From assembly GCA_947176235.1 (NCBI GenBank), contig CAMWPM010000001.1, positions 30,780 through 94,779 of the forward strand: a stretch of 64,000 nucleotides of DNA, written 5' to 3'. A program made the position numbers and the translations under genes. Below are positions 1 to 11,769 of the stretch, piece after piece; the first letter of the stretch is position 1; the number at the start of each line of letters is the position of its first letter. The notes beneath the pieces are model-generated. The model was not told where the DNA came from. It saw only the letters and a list, made by a program, of their open reading frames with translations, and did not search any database. This DNA comes from an uncultured Bacteroidales bacterium. Lineage in GTDB: Bacteria; Bacteroidota; Bacteroidia; Bacteroidales; Muribaculaceae.

Positions 1-65
1 CTGGTCGCGCATGAAGCGAGTACAATCGCCACTCCGGCTGTCGTTAGTAAAAGTGTTTTCTTCAT
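1..65 (-). CDS. Lipoprotein, N-terminal fragment
   Basis: Only the first 21 codons are inside the window; the gene runs off the left edge. Read on the minus strand from the ATG at 65 it gives MKKTLLLTTAGVAIVLASCA, a short basic start, a hydrophobic core and a lipobox (LASC). It is therefore very probably an exported lipoprotein. Nothing can be said about the mature protein. It lies downstream of the MerR gene on the same strand, separated by a strong hairpin, so it is probably transcribed on its own. Confidence 0.7.
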   Translation of the reverse strand, partial: MKKTLLLTTAGVAIVLASCAT

Positions 66-128
66 AATTCTATATGTTAAATTTTTTTCATTACAAATTC
101 CTGACACTGGCAATCAGTACCTTCCTAA

Positions 129-169
129 ATAAAACAACTTCCCTGACAAAAGGTTTTGTCAGGGAAGTT
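129..169 (-). terminator. Intrinsic terminator after the MerR gene
   Basis: A perfect 16-bp inverted repeat (ACTTCCCTGACAAAA and its complement) spans 136-169 with almost no loop. On the minus strand it is followed by TGTTTTATTT. It sits 59 bp past the MerR stop codon and before the lipoprotein gene. Its symmetry means it could also work on the plus strand. Confidence 0.7.
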
Positions 170-227
170 TGTATGGCTATCGGAGAAGCTATGACTCTAA
201 TTAATAAAGATAAATGTCGCCGGACTC

Positions 228-572
228 TTATCTCCTTCTGTCAAGAGCATCAAGCATTTTGAGTAGTTCCGATTTAATTTCTTTGAGTCTGGTTATAGCG
301 TTCGAAGTTTTGTCAATACCATCCGGATTTTTGTTCAATGCTTCCTGGGCGGCATCAAGTTTTAGACCCTTCTCTTTGACCAGATAGTGGATCTGTCGGA
401 TTTTCTCTATGTCTTCTGGGGTATAGAATCTTGATCCGTGGGCATTACGTTTAGGGTTGATAATCGTGAAACTCTTCTCCCAGAATCGTAGCGTCGATGC
501 CGGTAGCCCGATTATGTCGGCTACCTCACTTATCTTGTAGTATTGTTTGTTCAGATCCCTTATCGGTTCCAT
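228..572 (-). CDS. MerR-family transcriptional regulator
   Basis: A 114-residue DNA-binding protein. Residues 12-80 match the MerR winged helix-turn-helix: YKISEVADIIGLPASTLRFW, then the wing (RNAHGSRFYTPEDIEKIRQI). The remaining part is a short helical tail (about residues 85-114) without cysteines or a ligand domain, so no metal or drug sensor is visible. It follows the M23 peptidase gene on the same strand, with 31 bp between them, so the two are probably cotranscribed. Its targets cannot be read from the sequence. Confidence 0.85.
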   Translation of the reverse strand: MEPIRDLNKQYYKISEVADIIGLPASTLRFWEKSFTIINPKRNAHGSRFYTPEDIEKIRQIHYLVKEKGLKLDAAQEALNKNPDGIDKTSNAITRLKEIKSELLKMLDALDRRR

Positions 573-603
573 ATATCTTTTTACTTGTTTGGTTCTGATA
601 TTG

Positions 604-1575
604 TCAGTCCATCACGTTCGATGCCTGTTCCGAGTGCTTCACCATCTCGCTGTACTGCTCAGGCGTAAGATCCTGAAAATAATATTTTACAGGATTCTGG
701 GGCGCACCCTTGTATCTCACTTCATAGTGCAGATGAGGCCCGGTCGACTTTCCCGTATTTCCCACAAGCCCGATTAGATCCCCGCGCTTCACCTCCTGAC
801 CCTGCTTCACCAGGATCTTGCTCAGATGAGCATAGCGCGTCAGATAATCGTAGCCATGATTTATATCAATCGAGTTGCCGTAACCGCTGTTCCACCCCGC
901 ATCCGCCACCACTCCGTTGCCTGTTGCATACACCGGTGTGCCGGGTGCGGCGGAAAAATCCATTCCTTCGTGGAACTTTGTTGTGCCGTACACCGGATCT
1001 ACACGGTGTCCGTAACCCGATGCCATCTGCTTCAGATCCAGTTCGTAGACAGGTTGTATCGATGGTATATGTGCCAGCCTCTCCTCATGTTGCGACGCGA
1101 GATTCTTCAGTTCGTCAAAGGATTTGATCTGAAAATACAGTTGCTGATCGAGCATGTTCATCTTATCCGTTATAGTGGCAGCAAGATCGGCATCACTGAG
1201 TGAATTGAGTTGTTTCGACACATTTGCGGCCTCAAGCCCGGCATATCTGCGAGCATCGCTGATCGGATCTGCCTGCATCAGTACTCTGTAGAAACTGTTG
1301 TCACGGTTGGCAATCTCCTCCATCACCTTTATGGATCCGTCGAGCCTGCGGTTAAGTTCCACAAGTTCGTTGTTGAGTCGGGTATTTTCATCGCGCAGTC
1401 TTTTCTCTCTCGGCAGATCTATCCAATAATATAGCGCAAGGAGTATCACAGCACCTATCGAGAGTCCTTCAAAAGCATGCTTAATGACAATCCACGCCCT
1501 CGACCTTCGTGACAGATACACGCGGTCGTAGGTCTCGGTTGTCGGATTATATCTGTAGAATACTTTCTTACTCAT
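604..1575 (-). CDS. M23 family metallopeptidase (peptidoglycan endopeptidase)
   Basis: Predicted zinc endopeptidase that trims peptidoglycan cross-links in the periplasm. I place the start at the ATG at 1575 (MSKKVFYRYNP), the form usual for this Bacteroidota family, not seven codons upstream as in the ORF track; this gives 323 residues. A single membrane segment lies near residues 30-50 (GLSIGAVILLALYYW), followed by a coiled-coil stretch (DENTRLNNELVELNRRL). The LytM/M23 domain occupies roughly residues 190-290 with zinc-binding motifs FHEGMD and GPHLHYEV. The gene is divergent from alaS and reads into the MerR gene. Confidence 0.88.
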   Translation of the reverse strand: MSKKVFYRYNPTTETYDRVYLSRRSRAWIVIKHAFEGLSIGAVILLALYYWIDLPREKRLRDENTRLNNELVELNRRLDGSIKVMEEIANRDNSFYRVLMQADPISDARRYAGLEAANVSKQLNSLSDADLAATITDKMNMLDQQLYFQIKSFDELKNLASQHEERLAHIPSIQPVYELDLKQMASGYGHRVDPVYGTTKFHEGMDFSAAPGTPVYATGNGVVADAGWNSGYGNSIDINHGYDYLTRYAHLSKILVKQGQEVKRGDLIGLVGNTGKSTGPHLHYEVRYKGAPQNPVKYYFQDLTPEQYSEMVKHSEQASNVMD

Positions 1576-1589
1576 ATCATTGGCTCTCG

Positions 1590-1621
1590 CTTGCAAAAGT
1601 AATCAAAAAAGATTAATTTTG
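1590..1621 (+). promoter_or_regulatory. Promoter for alaS (Bacteroidota type)
   Basis: CTTG at 1590-1593, a 20-nt spacer and TAATTTTG at 1614-1621 match the Bacteroidota -33/-7 pattern (TTTG, TAnnTTTG) with one mismatch. Transcription would begin near 1626, giving a leader of about 70 nt before the alaS ATG. A -7-like CAAAAGTA on the other strand (1594-1601) overlaps it and may serve the divergent M23 gene. Confidence 0.5.
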
Positions 1622-1694
1622 CAGATTATTGCACGACAAACAGCATATTTTTAAAGAAATTAACGTAATACTATTCCAACACTATCTCAACAAT

Positions 1695-4316
1695 ATGTTA
1701 ACTGCTAAGGAAATACGCGAATCATTCAAGGAATTTTTCCGTAGTAAGGGACATCAGATCGTTCCTTCGGCTCCTATGGTCATCAAGGATGACCCGACGC
1801 TCATGTTTACCAATGCTGGTATGAACCAGTTCAAGGATATCATACTTGGTAATGCCGCTGCAAAGTACAAGCGGGTTGCTGACTCCCAGAAGTGCCTTCG
1901 CGTAAGCGGTAAGCACAACGATCTTGAGGAAGTGGGTATGGACACCTACCATCACACGATGTTCGAAATGCTCGGCAACTGGTCGTTTGGCGATTACTTC
2001 AAGCAGGAAGCAATTGACTGGGCGTGGGAATATCTTGTTGATGTCCTTCATCTCGATCCTGAGCGTCTTTATGCCACCGTCTTTGAAGGCTCTCCCGAAG
2101 AGGGACTTTCCCGCGACGATGAGGCTGCTTCTTTTTGGTTGAAGCATCTCCCGGAATCTCACATCATCAATGGTAACAAACATGATAATTTCTGGGAAAT
2201 GGGCGATACCGGTCCCTGCGGTCCTTGTTCGGAAATCCATATCGACCTGCGTTCTGATGAAGAGCGCAAGGCTGTTCCCGGGCGGGATCTCGTAAACCAT
2301 GACCACCCACAGGTTATTGAGATCTGGAACCTTGTTTTCATGCAGTACAACCGTAAGGCTGATGGATCTCTTGAACCCCTCCCCGCCAAAGTTATCGACA
2401 CAGGCATGGGCTTCGAACGCCTTTGTATGGCTCTGCAAGGAAAGACGTCCAACTACGACACCGACGTTTTCACTCCCCTCATTTCACGCATTGCCGAACT
2501 TTCGGGGAAAACCTATGGAGCCGATCGTATGTCCGACATTGCCATGCGTGTGATTGCCGACCACGTCCGCACCATTGCTTTCTCTATCGCCGACTCGCAG
2601 CTTCCCGGCAATGCCAAGGCTGGCTACGTGATTCGCCGCATCCTTCGTCGCGCTGTCCGCTACGCCTATACCTTCCTCGACCAGAAGCAGGCGTTTATGT
2701 ATCGGCTCGTCGACACCCTTATCGACAGCATGGGCGAAGCTTATCCCGAGCTTCCCAAGCAGCGTGACCTTATCATGAAGGTAATTAAGGAAGAGGAGGA
2801 TTCTTTCCTCCGTACCCTTGAGAATGGTATTCGTCTTCTTGAAAATGCAATTGCCGAGGCAAAGAAGAACGGCAAAACAGAGATTTCCGGTAAAGAAGCT
2901 TTCGTACTCTACGACACCTACGGTTTCCCCCTTGACCTAACCGAGCTGATCCTTAAGGAAAAAGGCATGACTCTCGATCATGCTGAATTCGACAGTGAGA
3001 TGCAGGCTCAGAAACAACGTGCCCGCAACGCCGCCGCTGTCGAAGCCACCGACTGGGTCGTTCTTCGCGATGGCGAACAGGAATTTGTCGGCTACGACGT
3101 AACATCCGTCCCCACTCGCATCCTCCGCTACCGCAAGGTGAAGCAGAAGAATCAGGAGTATTATCAGATTGTCCTATCCTCCACCCCCTTCTACGCTGAA
3201 ATGGGTGGTCAGGTAGGCGACCGCGGAGTCCTCGTTAACGGTGATGAAGTTGTCGAGATCTACGACACTAAGCGTGAGAACGGTATGGGAGTTCAACTCA
3301 CAAAAAAGCTCCCCTCCGATGTAAATGCTGAGTTTGAAGCTCGTATCGACACCGACGCACGTTTGGCTACTTCGTGCAACCATACAGCCACTCACCTCCT
3401 TCACCACGCTCTCCGTCAGGTGCTCGGCACCCATGTTGAGCAGAAAGGATCTTATGTTTCCCCCGACATCCTCCGTTTCGACTTCTCCCACTTCCAGAAA
3501 GTTACCCCCGAACAGCTTAGAGAAGTTGAACATCTTGCCAACGCGGCGGTACGTCGTGCCATCCCACGCGACGAGCACCGCAATGTCCCCATTGCACAGG
3601 CGCTCGACCTCGGCGCTATGGCTCTCTTCGGCGAGAAATATGGTGAGGAGGTTCGCGTGATCCGCTATGGCGACTCTGTTGAACTATGTGGCGGCACTCA
3701 CGTTGACAACACTGGAAATATCGGAATGATACGCATCATCAGCGAAAGCAGCACAGCTGCTGGCATCCGTCGTATCGAAGCTATCACGGGTGCACGTGTT
3801 GAAGAAGCGATGGACAAGATGTCCGACACGCTTCATGACATCGCTATGATGTTCAACAACACCCCAAATGTCGTTGCGGCTCTGCGCAAATCTATCGAGG
3901 AAAATGCAGATCTTCGCCGACAGGCTGAGGAATTTATGGCTGAGAAAGTTTCTCGGCTTGCCAAAGATTGCCTCGACCGCTCTACCGTAATCAATGGTTT
4001 TAAGGTTGCCGAAGCTTCCGGTGTTATGCCCGCCGATGTTGTTAAGAATCTTGCCTTCAATGTCCGAACCCTCTCTCCCGAAGCTACTGTATTTGTAGGC
4101 ACCACCAGAGACGTTGCCGACAAACCGCTCATCACCATTATGATCACTGAAGATCTTGTGAAGCAAGGACTCAACGCCTCTTCTATTGTTCGAGAAGCAG
4201 CCAAATCCATTAAGGGCGGAGGAGGCGGTCAGCCTGGATTCGCTCAGGCTGGTGGCAAGGATGCCGACGGACTTTCCGCAGCCCACAATGCCATCATCGC
4301 AGCACTCAAAGCTTGA
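1695..4316 (+). CDS. alaS: Alanine--tRNA ligase
   Basis: Charges tRNA-Ala with alanine in the cytosol. The start is taken at the ATG at 1695 ([15 protein letters not shown]), the usual N-terminus; the ORF track extends 22 codons upstream from a TTG. The product is 873 residues, normal length. The class II catalytic core occupies about residues 1-450. The editing domain carries the zinc/hydrolysis motifs [11 protein letters not shown] and CGGTH. The C-Ala part ends with the glycine-rich [14 protein letters not shown]. It is followed by a terminator, so it appears monocistronic. Confidence 0.97.
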   Translation: MLTAKEIRESFKEFFRSKGHQIVPSAPMVIKDDPTLMFTNAGMNQFKDIILGNAAAKYKRVADSQKCLRVSGKHNDLEEVGMDTYHHTMFEMLGNWSFGDYFKQEAIDWAWEYLVDVLHLDPERLYATVFEGSPEEGLSRDDEAASFWLKHLPESHIINGNKHDNFWEMGDTGPCGPCSEIHIDLRSDEERKAVPGRDLVNHDHPQVIEIWNLVFMQYNRKADGSLEPLPAKVIDTGMGFERLCMALQGKTSNYDTDVFTPLISRIAELSGKTYGADRMSDIAMRVIADHVRTIAFSIADSQLPGNAKAGYVIRRILRRAVRYAYTFLDQKQAFMYRLVDTLIDSMGEAYPELPKQRDLIMKVIKEEEDSFLRTLENGIRLLENAIAEAKKNGKTEISGKEAFVLYDTYGFPLDLTELILKEKGMTLDHAEFDSEMQAQKQRARNAAAVEATDWVVLRDGEQEFVGYDVTSVPTRILRYRKVKQKNQEYYQIVLSSTPFYAEMGGQVGDRGVLVNGDEVVEIYDTKRENGMGVQLTKKLPSDVNAEFEARIDTDARLATSCNHTATHLLHHALRQVLGTHVEQKGSYVSPDILRFDFSHFQKVTPEQLREVEHLANAAVRRAIPRDEHRNVPIAQALDLGAMALFGEKYGEEVRVIRYGDSVELCGGTHVDNTGNIGMIRIISESSTAAGIRRIEAITGARVEEAMDKMSDTLHDIAMMFNNTPNVVAALRKSIEENADLRRQAEEFMAEKVSRLAKDCLDRSTVINGFKVAEASGVMPADVVKNLAFNVRTLSPEATVFVGTTRDVADKPLITIMITEDLVKQGLNASSIVREAAKSIKGGGGGQPGFAQAGGKDADGLSAAHNAIIAALKA

Positions 4317-4340
4317 TCTGAAAAAAAAGATTATCACTTA

Positions 4341-4380
4341 AGGCGATGTTTCAGACCTCTGACACATCGCCTTTCCTTTT
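4341..4380 (+). terminator. Intrinsic terminator of alaS
   Basis: AGGCGATGT at 4341-4349 pairs with ACATCGCCT at 4364-4372, followed by TTCCTTTTCTTTT. It begins 24 bp after the alaS stop. The GCGATG stem core recurs in other terminators of this window. Confidence 0.75.
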
Positions 4381-4440
4381 CTTTTATGCTTTTTCTGTAA
4401 AAAGTCATTCCAATATTGCAGTAGTTCGCAAAATTTATTG

Positions 4441-4448
4441 TAACTTTG
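4441..4448 (+). promoter_or_regulatory. -7 element for tRNA-Pro
   Basis: TAACTTTG matches the TAnnTTTG -7 consensus and ends 22 nt before the tRNA. A partial -33 (ATTG at 4415-4418) is 22 nt upstream, slightly long, so only the -7 box is well supported. Confidence 0.45.
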
Positions 4449-4470
4449 TGCATCCTTTTTTGAAAAGGAA

Positions 4471-4547
4471 CGGGGCGTAGCGCAGTCCGGTAGCGCACCT
4501 GGTTTGGGACCAGGTGGTCGCAGGTTCGAATCCTGTCACCCCGACCA
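4471..4547 (+). tRNA. tRNA-Pro (anticodon UGG)
   Basis: A complete cloverleaf can be drawn. The anticodon stem CCTGG/CCAGG encloses the loop TTTGGGA with anticodon TGG at 4505-4507. The T-arm is GCAGGTTCGAATCCTGT and the 3' CCA is encoded at 4545-4547. The acceptor stem pairs 4471-4477 with 4537-4543 and has one C-A mismatch at the sixth pair. It lies 25 bp upstream of aspS, which may share its transcript. Confidence 0.95.
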
Positions 4548-4572
4548 TTCTTGATAAAACATTTCTCGAGAC

Positions 4573-6336
4573 ATGTATCGTACTAAAAATTGCGGAGAAC
4601 TCCGCATATCCGACGCCGGTCAGAATGTGACTCTGGCTGGTTGGGTGCAACGCTCGCGCAAAATGGGCGGTATGACTTTTGTCGACGTCCGTGATCGTTA
4701 TGGCATCACTCAGGTTGTTTTTGACCACGACACAAATGCGGCTCTAAATGACGCCGCTAATAAGCTCGGTCGCGAATTTGTAATTCAGGTTAAAGGTAAA
4801 GTTGCCGAGCGCACTTCAAAAAATCCCAATTTACCCACTGGCGACATCGAAATCATTGCCGACGGTCTCACTGTGCTCAATCGCAGCGAGATTCCGCCTT
4901 TCACTATTGAAGAAGAGACCGATGGTGGCGATGATATCCGCATGAAATATCGTTATCTCGATCTCCGTCGCCCCAATGTGCGCCGGAATCTTGAACTGCG
5001 CCACCGCTTCACCATGGAGGTGCGCCGCTATCTCGACGGCAAGGGATTCCTTGAGATCGAGACGCCTATGCTTGTCGGTTCTACTCCCGAGGGTGCGCGT
5101 GACTTTGTAGTCCCCTCCCGCATGAACCATGGTCAGTTCTATGCTCTCCCCCAGTCCCCCCAGACTCTTAAGCAGCTGCTCATGGTCTCCGGTATGGACC
5201 GTTATTTCCAGATCGTAAAATGTTTCCGTGACGAGGACCTCCGCGCCGACCGTCAGCCCGAGTTTACTCAGATTGACTGCGAGATGAGCTTCGTGGAGCA
5301 AAATGATATTATTGAACTCTTCGAAGGAATGGCAAAACATCTCTTCAAGGAGTTGCGTGGAGTTGAGCTAACCGAGCCTTTCCCCCGTATGCCCTGGGCT
5401 GATGCCATGAAATACTATGGTAGCGACAAGCCCGACACCCGCTTCGACATGAAGTTTGTCGAACTGATGGATATTCTCAAAGGTCATGGGTTCTCCGTAT
5501 TTGACAACGCGGCTTACATTGGTGGCATCTGCGCAAAAGGAGCTGCATCATATACCCGCAAGCAGCTCGACCAGCTCACCGAGTTTGTGAAGCGTCCTCA
5601 GATAGGCGCTAAAGGTATGGTCTACGCACGTGTCGAACCCGATGGCTCGGTTAAGTCAAGCGTCGATAAATTTTACTCTCAGGAAGTTCTTCAGCTGATG
5701 GCGAAAGCTATGGATGCCGAGCCCGGCGATCTCATTCTCATTCTGAGTGGAGATGACGCCATGAAGACTCGCAAGCAGCTGTGCGAACTGCGACTGGAGA
5801 TGGGCAATCGCCTCGGTCTACGCGACAAAAACAAATTCTCATGCCTTTGGGTAGTTGACTTCCCGATGTTTGAATGGAGTGACGAGGAGCAGCGCCTCAT
5901 GGCTATGCATCATCCCTTCACCCACCCCAAGGACGAGGACATACCTATGCTTGACACCGATCCTGCAGCAGTCCGCGCCGACGCTTATGATATGGTTGTC
6001 AATGGAGTGGAAGTCGGCGGAGGATCTATCCGTATTCACGACAGCGAACTGCAGGCAAAGATGTTTGAAATCCTTGGATTTACTCCTGAGAAAGCTCAGG
6101 AGCAGTTCGGATTCCTCATGAATGCCTTTAAGTACGGCGCTCCCCCTCATGGCGGTCTCGCCTATGGTCTTGACCGTTGGGTTTCGCTCTTCGCCGGGCT
6201 CGACAGTATCCGTGACTGCATCGCTTTCCCCAAGAACAACAGCGGTCGCGACGTCATGCTCGACGCCCCCGCACCTCTCGACCAGAAACAACTTGACGAA
6301 CTTTCTCTTGAAATAGTGGAAAAATCCTCTAAATAA
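4573..6336 (+). CDS. aspS: Aspartate--tRNA ligase
   Basis: Charges tRNA-Asp; class IIb synthetase of bacterial size (587 residues). The N-terminal OB-fold anticodon-binding domain (about residues 1-110) begins [11 protein letters not shown]. Motif 2 is [18 protein letters not shown], the bacterial GAD insertion lies roughly at 290-420, and motif 3 is [10 protein letters not shown] near residue 530. It follows tRNA-Pro directly and precedes the Nif3 gene by about 20 bp, so aspS, nif3-like and the zinc-ribbon gene may be one transcript. Confidence 0.97.
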   Translation: MYRTKNCGELRISDAGQNVTLAGWVQRSRKMGGMTFVDVRDRYGITQVVFDHDTNAALNDAANKLGREFVIQVKGKVAERTSKNPNLPTGDIEIIADGLTVLNRSEIPPFTIEEETDGGDDIRMKYRYLDLRRPNVRRNLELRHRFTMEVRRYLDGKGFLEIETPMLVGSTPEGARDFVVPSRMNHGQFYALPQSPQTLKQLLMVSGMDRYFQIVKCFRDEDLRADRQPEFTQIDCEMSFVEQNDIIELFEGMAKHLFKELRGVELTEPFPRMPWADAMKYYGSDKPDTRFDMKFVELMDILKGHGFSVFDNAAYIGGICAKGAASYTRKQLDQLTEFVKRPQIGAKGMVYARVEPDGSVKSSVDKFYSQEVLQLMAKAMDAEPGDLILILSGDDAMKTRKQLCELRLEMGNRLGLRDKNKFSCLWVVDFPMFEWSDEEQRLMAMHHPFTHPKDEDIPMLDTDPAAVRADAYDMVVNGVEVGGGSIRIHDSELQAKMFEILGFTPEKAQEQFGFLMNAFKYGAPPHGGLAYGLDRWVSLFAGLDSIRDCIAFPKNNSGRDVMLDAPAPLDQKQLDELSLEIVEKSSK

Positions 6337-6355
6337 CTTTTACCCTGTGAGTGGC

Positions 6356-7153
6356 GTGAAAATAAGTCAGATAATCACAACACTCGAGGAGAAGGCACCC
6401 TGCTCTACGCAGGCAAGCTTCGACAACAGCGGTCTACAAGTCGGCGCGATTAACGTCGACTGTAAGGCCGCATTGTTGTGTATTGATGTCACCCCCGACA
6501 TTGTCCGCGAAGCTATCAACCTCGGTTGCAATCTGATTATATCCCATCATCCTTTGATTTTTAAGGGTCTAAAATCTATCACCGGTCGTAATCGCGTCGA
6601 AAAATGCGTAGAACTGGCTATAAAGAATGACGTTACAGTCTACAGTTGTCACACCCCGATTGATCTCGCCTACCGTATCGGCGTCTCTTGGGCAATGGCT
6701 GCCAGACTCGGACTCACCAATTGCAAAATTCTTGAGTCAGTTGACCCCAAAAATTCTCTTGGATATGGAGTCATTGGATTTTCGCCTGCCGTCGACGCAA
6801 TCACGTTTGCCGAAAAGGTCAAGACAGCCTTTCACTCTCCTGTTGTCCGTTGTTCCCGCCCTACTCCAAAGATGCTGCTGCCTGATTCAATCAGGATGGT
6901 TGCAGTATTTGGTGGTGCCGGCTATGATGCCGTTACATTGGCGATCGAGGCGGGAGCGGGAGCGTTTGTGTCTTCCGATACAAAGCACAACTTTTTCCTC
7001 GACTATGCCGATCAGATTTTCACTGTCGACATCGGACATTACGAAAGCGAAGAGTGTACAAAACAGATTTTTTATGAGATAATTAAGAAAAAATTTCCTA
7101 ACTTTGCACTCTATTTTTCGCAAGTCGAGACCAATCCCGTTCAGTACCTTTAG
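6356..7153 (+). CDS. Nif3-like dinuclear metal centre protein
   Basis: Member of the NIF3/YbgI family, which binds two metal ions; the physiological role is unsettled. Visible metal-site motifs are ISHHPLIFKG near residue 65, CHTPID near residue 100 and GHYESEE near the C-terminus. At about 265 residues it resembles the compact YbgI form and lacks the inserted middle domain of the longer homologues. No ATG is available: GTG at 6356 gives MKISQII, the expected N-terminus, while GTG at 6347 adds three residues. The neighbouring zinc-ribbon gene is its usual genomic partner. Confidence 0.9.
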   Translation: MKISQIITTLEEKAPCSTQASFDNSGLQVGAINVDCKAALLCIDVTPDIVREAINLGCNLIISHHPLIFKGLKSITGRNRVEKCVELAIKNDVTVYSCHTPIDLAYRIGVSWAMAARLGLTNCKILESVDPKNSLGYGVIGFSPAVDAITFAEKVKTAFHSPVVRCSRPTPKMLLPDSIRMVAVFGGAGYDAVTLAIEAGAGAFVSSDTKHNFFLDYADQIFTVDIGHYESEECTKQIFYEIIKKKFPNFALYFSQVETNPVQYL

Positions 7154-7221
7154 GCTCCGAAATTCTCTACAGCGAATCTTCTGAAAATGAAATATATAAA
7201 AATTTAATTCGAAATATCTAT

Positions 7222-7989
7222 ATGGCTACCGACAAGAACAAGCCCGAAAATCTCAGCGTTGAGCAGCGAATGCAGTCGCTCTACAAGCTTCAGACAATTT
7301 TCTCCGAAATCGATCGCATCAAGCAGATTCGCGGTGATCTTCCTCTTGAAGTTAAAGATATTGACGACCACATTGAAGGTCTCCGCACCCGCGTCGCCAA
7401 CTACACTAAGGAGATTGATGAGCTCCGCAAGAAGCTCGCTGCTGAAAAGGCAAAAATCGAGGACTCATCTTCAAAGATTGCTCGCTACAAGGAGCAGCTC
7501 GACAATGTGAAGAACAATCGTGAGTTCGACCTTCTCTCAAAGGAAATCGAATTTCAGACTCTTGAAATACAGCTCTGCGAGAAGCACATCAACGAATATA
7601 ACCACGCTATCGAAAACAAGACACGTGAGATTGCACTCACCAATGAGCAGCTTGAGGATCAGACTCACATTCTCAACGAAAAGCGCAGCGAGCTTGAGGA
7701 AATCGTGAGCGAGACACGCCAGGACGAAGAGCGTCTCCGCGAACAGGCAAAAGCACTCGAACCTCGTATCGATGCCCGTACTCTCAATGCCTTCAAGCGC
7801 ATCCGCAAGAACGCCCGTAATGGTCTTGGCATCGTCTACATCCAGCGTAATGCCTGCGGTGGCTGTTTCAACCGCATTCCACCGCAGAAACAGCTTGAAA
7901 TCCGCATGCACAAGAAAGTTATCGTGTGTGAGTATTGTGGCCGCATTCTCATTGATCCTGCTCTCGCCGGCGTTGAAGAAGGCAAATAA
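7222..7989 (+). CDS. Coiled-coil protein with C4-type zinc ribbon
   Basis: A 255-residue protein. Residues 10-195 form a long charged coiled coil (for example IEGLRTRVANYTKEIDELRKKL). A C-terminal zinc ribbon has two CxxC pairs, ACGGCFNRIP and CEYCGRIL. This is the family regularly found beside Nif3-like genes; a nucleic-acid-binding or scaffold role is often suggested but not proven. It begins 68 bp after the Nif3 stop on the same strand. Confidence 0.85.
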   Translation: MATDKNKPENLSVEQRMQSLYKLQTIFSEIDRIKQIRGDLPLEVKDIDDHIEGLRTRVANYTKEIDELRKKLAAEKAKIEDSSSKIARYKEQLDNVKNNREFDLLSKEIEFQTLEIQLCEKHINEYNHAIENKTREIALTNEQLEDQTHILNEKRSELEEIVSETRQDEERLREQAKALEPRIDARTLNAFKRIRKNARNGLGIVYIQRNACGGCFNRIPPQKQLEIRMHKKVIVCEYCGRILIDPALAGVEEGK

Positions 7990-8045
7990 CCTCTCCCCCG
8001 TTTCACTCCCATTCATTTCACACACACGTTGCTTTTAGGTACAAA

Positions 8046-9233
8046 ATGAAGTTATTACAGTCTAAATTAGCACAGTACACTGCTCCCCAGGAGGCTAAAG
8101 CCGCCGGAGTATATCCCTATTTCCGCGCCATCTCGAGCGAACAGGATTCCGAAGTTATCATCAATGGCCGCAAAGTGCTGATGTTCGGATCCAACTGTTA
8201 CTCCGGTCTCGTCAACGATCCCCGCATCAAGGAAGCCGCTATCGAGGCAATCAGGAAGTATGGTACTGGTTGCGCCGGTTCTCCGTTCCTTAATGGCACT
8301 CTTGACCTCCACAAAAAACTTGAAGCTCGACTTGCCGAATACACAGGTAAGGAGGACGTAATGATTTACTCCACCGGTTTTGAAGTAAATCTCGGTGTCG
8401 TTTCATGTCTCACCGGTCGTGAAGACTACATTATCTGGGACGAGCAGGATCATGCGTCGATCATCGAGGGTCGTCGTCTCTCTTTCAGCCAGTCGCTAAA
8501 ATACAAGCACAATGATATGGAGTCTCTTGAAAAGCAGCTCCAGAAGTGCGATCCCGACAAAGTGAAACTGATTGTCACCGATGGAGTATTCTCCATGGAA
8601 GGCGACGTCGCCAATCTCCCGGAAATAGTTCGCCTCGCCAAGAAATACAATGCCTCCGTCATGGTTGATGAAGCTCACGGTATTGGTGTATTTGGTCGTG
8701 GCGGACGTGGCACTTGCGATCACTTTGGTGTAAGCAAGGATGTCGATCTCATCATGGGTACGTTCTCCAAGTCCTTTGCATCACTCGGTGGATTCATCGC
8801 CACTGACAAGGAAATCACGAATTTCCTCCGTCACCACTCCCGCTCCTATATCTTTACGGCAAGTATTACACCCGCCTCCACCGCCGCGGCTCTTGCTGCC
8901 ATTGACATTATGGAGAAAGAACCTGAACGTCAGGAGCACCTTTGGGAAATCACTAAGTACGCCCTCGACGGATTCCGCGCGATGGGTTGCGAGATCGGTC
9001 ACACTTCCACCCCGATCATCCCGCTTTACATTCGTGATAACTTCAAGACATTCCAGGTCACTCGCGATCTGCTCGAGGAAGGTATTTTTGTCAACCCGGT
9101 TGTTTCGCCCGCAGTAGCTCCTCAGGACACGCTGATTCGCTTTAGCCTGATGGCTACGCACACGAAGGATCAGGTGACCACTGCTCTCGAAAAGATTCAG
9201 AAAGTATTCAAAGCTCGCGAAGTATTGAAATAA
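8046..9233 (+). CDS. spt: Serine palmitoyltransferase
   Basis: Alpha-oxoamine synthase of the PLP fold type I class, 395 residues. It is predicted to condense serine with a long-chain acyl thioester to 3-ketosphinganine, the first step of Bacteroidales sphingolipid synthesis. The PLP site is visible: VDEAHGIGVFG before the cofactor, and the Schiff-base lysine in GTFSKSFASLGGF. The N-terminus (KAAGVYPYFRAI) and GTGCAGSPFLNGTLDLH are typical of the Bacteroides enzyme. 2-amino-3-ketobutyrate ligase or BioF are the alternatives within the superfamily; the overall pattern favours SPT. It precedes the nonulosonate set by 165 bp. Confidence 0.85.
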   Translation: MKLLQSKLAQYTAPQEAKAAGVYPYFRAISSEQDSEVIINGRKVLMFGSNCYSGLVNDPRIKEAAIEAIRKYGTGCAGSPFLNGTLDLHKKLEARLAEYTGKEDVMIYSTGFEVNLGVVSCLTGREDYIIWDEQDHASIIEGRRLSFSQSLKYKHNDMESLEKQLQKCDPDKVKLIVTDGVFSMEGDVANLPEIVRLAKKYNASVMVDEAHGIGVFGRGGRGTCDHFGVSKDVDLIMGTFSKSFASLGGFIATDKEITNFLRHHSRSYIFTASITPASTAAALAAIDIMEKEPERQEHLWEITKYALDGFRAMGCEIGHTSTPIIPLYIRDNFKTFQVTRDLLEEGIFVNPVVSPAVAPQDTLIRFSLMATHTKDQVTTALEKIQKVFKAREVLK

Positions 9234-9398
9234 AGTATTTGCGGCCGTATTGACGGTTATTCTCATCTTTGAATCCTAATCATTCTTGCGGGCTTTATAT
9301 GCAGCCGGTCTCCGGGTACGTATGAGGTCCGCAATTTGTTTCTGCAATCATTTCCTCATTCATTTCTCCTCGATTTATCTTTTACTGCTCCTCTAACG

Positions 9399-10153
9399 AT
9401 GAAGAAAGCTATAATCATTCAGGCACGGATTGGATCTACAAGAATGCCGGGAAAAATTCTTTTGCCATTTTTCGGCGATGAGACAATTTTATCAATAATT
9501 CTCTCACGACTCATTTCATCTTTCCCCGATATTCCCGTCGTTGTTGCCACCTCAGCCGATTCTGCCAATGACCCTCTTGCATCGGAAGCTGTCCGCCTCG
9601 GAGCTATATGTTTTAGAGGCGATGAGAACGATGTATTGTCACGCTTCTTAGGAGCGGCTGAAATGATCGGTGCCGAAGCCATTATCCGTGTTTGCAGCGA
9701 TAATCCGTTTCTTTCTGCCGAAGCGGTTGCCAGGGAATTTCAAGCCCTCGAATCCCCCATCTCCCCTGATTACGTCGGATTCTGGGTCAACGATCGCCCG
9801 AACATTCTCACACACCATGGTTTCTACCCTGAGGGCGTAACTGTAGAAGCCTTGCGCAAAGTATGTGCACTCACCCGGGAATCGCTCTATCATGAACATG
9901 TCACCAATTTCATTTACACTCACCCCGACTTATTCAAAATCCTTTGGCTAAGTCCCGACCCCGCTCTAAATGGCAGGAATGATCTGCGGTTGACTATTGA
10001 TACGCCTGATGATTTTGAGGCAGCCCGACGCATTTACGGAGAAATGATTTCTGATGAAATTCCTCTCACCATCGCTAACGTCGTGAATCACATTGACTCT
10101 GCGGATCCAGAACTTATCGAGTCAATGAAATGTCAAATTGACAGAAATTCAAA

Positions 10154-10157
<4 letters not shown>
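9399..10157 (+). CDS. SpsF-like cytidylyltransferase (putative CMP-nonulosonate synthetase)
   Basis: Nucleotidyltransferase of the CMP-sialate/CMP-KDO synthetase superfamily, 252 residues from the ATG at 9399; the track's extra 21 codons lack the family N-terminus. The signature IIIQARIGSTRMPGK is at residues 4-18 and forms the CTP-binding loop. IRVCSDNPFLSAEAV near 105-120 supplies the acidic metal site. Set immediately before a NeuB-like synthase (4-bp overlap with it) and a KdsC-type phosphatase, it most probably activates a nine-carbon sugar with CMP. The exact sugar (KDN, Neu5Ac or other) cannot be read from sequence. Confidence 0.8.
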
Positions 10158-11721
<1,564 letters not shown>

Positions 11722-11769
11722 AAAAAATCTATAGCTCTACACTGAAACTAAGCGCAGATAGTCTAATAA

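Noticed and set aside
74-262. 62-residue plus-strand ORF
   Set aside because: It runs through the 136-169 terminator hairpin and into the end of the MerR gene, with no family features.
1722-2438. 238-residue ORF antisense to alaS
   Set aside because: Shadow frame of a well-identified gene; similar long shadows lie opposite fusA2, aspS and the hydrolase at 63087-63680.
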